A stretch of DNA of 7,001 nucleotides from assembly GCA_019686145.1 (NCBI GenBank), contig JADGHK010000119.1, forward strand, positions 1 to 7,001, in the 5' to 3' direction. The DNA comes from Bryobacteraceae bacterium (lineage in GTDB: Bacteria > Acidobacteriota > Terriglobia > Bryobacterales > Bryobacteraceae). The translations under genes and the position numbers were made by a program. Below, piece after piece: positions 6,328 through 7,001 of this stretch. Below the pieces are notes generated by a model. It worked only from the letters and a program-made list of their open reading frames with translations, made no database searches and had not been told where the DNA came from. Each line of letters opens with the position of its first letter. The stretch's first letter is position 1.

Positions 6328-6540
6328 GCTGACGGAAAGGCCGCGCCCAGCGGCCGTGCCACGGGAAAAATGCCACCACAGGCAAGTAGTCCGGAGACAG
6401 GCGCGCGCGAACGCGCCGGTACTGTCCCGTTCTGCCGTCCATCGAACCGGGGAAATCCCGGAAGGAATAGGCTGCGAAGGGCCAGTCCCGGCGGCAGCAG
6501 ATGAGAGGGACGCGCATCCTCAGGGACTAAAGCCAATGGG
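6328..6540. other. Hairpin-rich non-coding block between tatA and comEC
   Basis: I see no convincing gene here. The block contains three further perfect inverted repeats: GGCCGC/GCGGCC (6339-6344, 6350-6355), GGCGCG/CGCGCC (6400-6405, 6412-6417) and CCGGG/CCCGG (6447-6451, 6457-6461). Two reading frames on the - strand stay open for about 70 codons but show no family features, and GC-rich sequence makes that unremarkable. The end, CCTCAGGGACTAAAGCC (6518-6534), recalls a dispersed intergenic repeat I associate with acidobacterial genomes, from memory only. The comEC promoter should lie in this block, but no clear -35/-10 pair was found. Confidence 0.5.
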
Positions 6541-7001
6541 ATGCGAGAGCCACTCCTGTTACCGATGGCGGCGATGGCAGCAGGGATTTACCTGGCCCGG
6601 TCTGTCAATTTCTCCCTGCACGAGGTTCTCGGCGCGACCGTCTGCTTTCTGGTATTTGCGGTCATCGCCCGGAAACGAAAGGCCCGGTGGCTCGCAAGGA
6701 TCTGCGGGATTCTCGCCGCCGTCGCATCAGGATGCGCATCCTACGAATGGCGCCGTCCAGGACCTGCGCCGGTCATTGACGCCAGTCCGCGCGAGGTGAT
6801 GCTGATTGAGGGCTGCGTTGTCGAACCTTCAGCGTTCTCCGATGGGCGGGAGCAGTTCCTCCTGGAACTCGAACCCGGGGCGAGAGCGCGTGTCAATCTC
6901 TATTGGAGGGAGGCAGAGAGCCCGCCGGGGCTATCCTACGGGCAGCGCGTCGAAATCACCGGACGCATCCGCCCGCCTCGCAACTTCGACAATCCGGGAT
7001 C
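6541..7001 (+). CDS. comEC: ComEC/Rec2 DNA-uptake channel protein, N-terminal part (runs off the window)
   Basis: ComEC is the inner-membrane channel that passes single-stranded DNA into the cytoplasm during natural transformation. The 153 complete codons before the edge match its N-terminus. It starts MREPLLLPMAAMAAGIYLA, a typical first helix, has two more hydrophobic segments (about residues 27-43 and 50-66), and then a soluble DUF4131-type OB-fold region. That region includes VMLIEGCVVEPSAF, GQRVEITGRI and the family signature RNFDNPG (147-153), cut off at the edge. The competence and metallo-beta-lactamase-like domains would lie beyond. The ATG at 6541 is the first possible start after an in-frame stop (6502-6504) and fits the family N-terminus, but only GGG precedes it, so translation may be weak. 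It is divergent from tatA. In the cell RecA, encoded upstream, would receive the imported strand. Confidence 0.93.
   Translation, partial: MREPLLLPMAAMAAGIYLARSVNFSLHEVLGATVCFLVFAVIARKRKARWLARICGILAAVASGCASYEWRRPGPAPVIDASPREVMLIEGCVVEPSAFSDGREQFLLELEPGARARVNLYWREAESPPGLSYGQRVEITGRIRPPRNFDNPG

Noticed and set aside
6296..6536. Two overlapping - strand open frames of about 70 codons upstream of tatA
   Set aside because: They show no family motif or ribosome binding site, they contain the tatA promoter and hairpins, and several frames are open at once as expected in GC-rich sequence.
6356..6799. 147-codon + strand open frame overlapping comEC
   Set aside because: It overlaps the comEC N-terminus in another frame, and the comEC frame carries the family signature RNFDNPG.

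Overview
The window reads as a piece of a GC-rich bacterial chromosome carrying mostly housekeeping genes. Acidobacteriota is the best guess. This rests on the style of the HU-like, TatA and RecA proteins and on the lipoprotein that begins Cys-Gly-Tyr-Val-Gly-Asp-Pro-Leu-Pro-Pro right behind hslVU. The assignment comes from family recollection, not from a search, and is moderate at best. No phage, transposase, CRISPR array, tRNA or rRNA is visible.

Layout. Positions 42-5420 hold five genes, all on the + strand and closely spaced: a divergent CaCA-type (Na+/Ca2+ exchanger-like) membrane protein; hslV and hslU, the peptidase and ATPase of the HslUV protease, 3 bp apart; a secreted lipoprotein with three fibronectin-III-like domains, 5 bp after hslU; and recA, which has a GTG start behind a good ribosome binding site and an unusual, non-acidic C-terminus. 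A T-tailed hairpin at 5500-5525 probably ends this unit. A sigma70-like promoter (5539-5568) then drives an HU-family DNA-binding protein (5687-6001) from a leader of about 110 nt. A perfect 10-bp stem terminator (6021-6044) sits between this gene and a convergent tatA on the - strand (6098-6268), a gene of only 56 codons. tatA has a strong Shine-Dalgarno sequence and a convincing promoter whose spacer holds a perfect inverted repeat. Divergent from tatA, and running off the right edge, is the N-terminal part of comEC (6541-7001), the DNA-uptake channel.

How the parts fit. HslUV is cytoplasmic protein quality control. RecA and ComEC are the recombination and uptake ends of natural transformation, and HU is a nucleoid protein that also bends DNA in repair and recombination. 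TatA is a pore-forming subunit of the twin-arginine export system. Their adjacency does not by itself show a shared pathway.

I found no clearly new system. The most interesting items are the RecA tail together with a substitution in its otherwise near-invariant L2-flanking motif, the palindrome inside the tatA promoter, the hairpin-rich tatA-comEC intergenic block that may be a dispersed repeat, and the partly degenerate CaCA repeats of the first gene.
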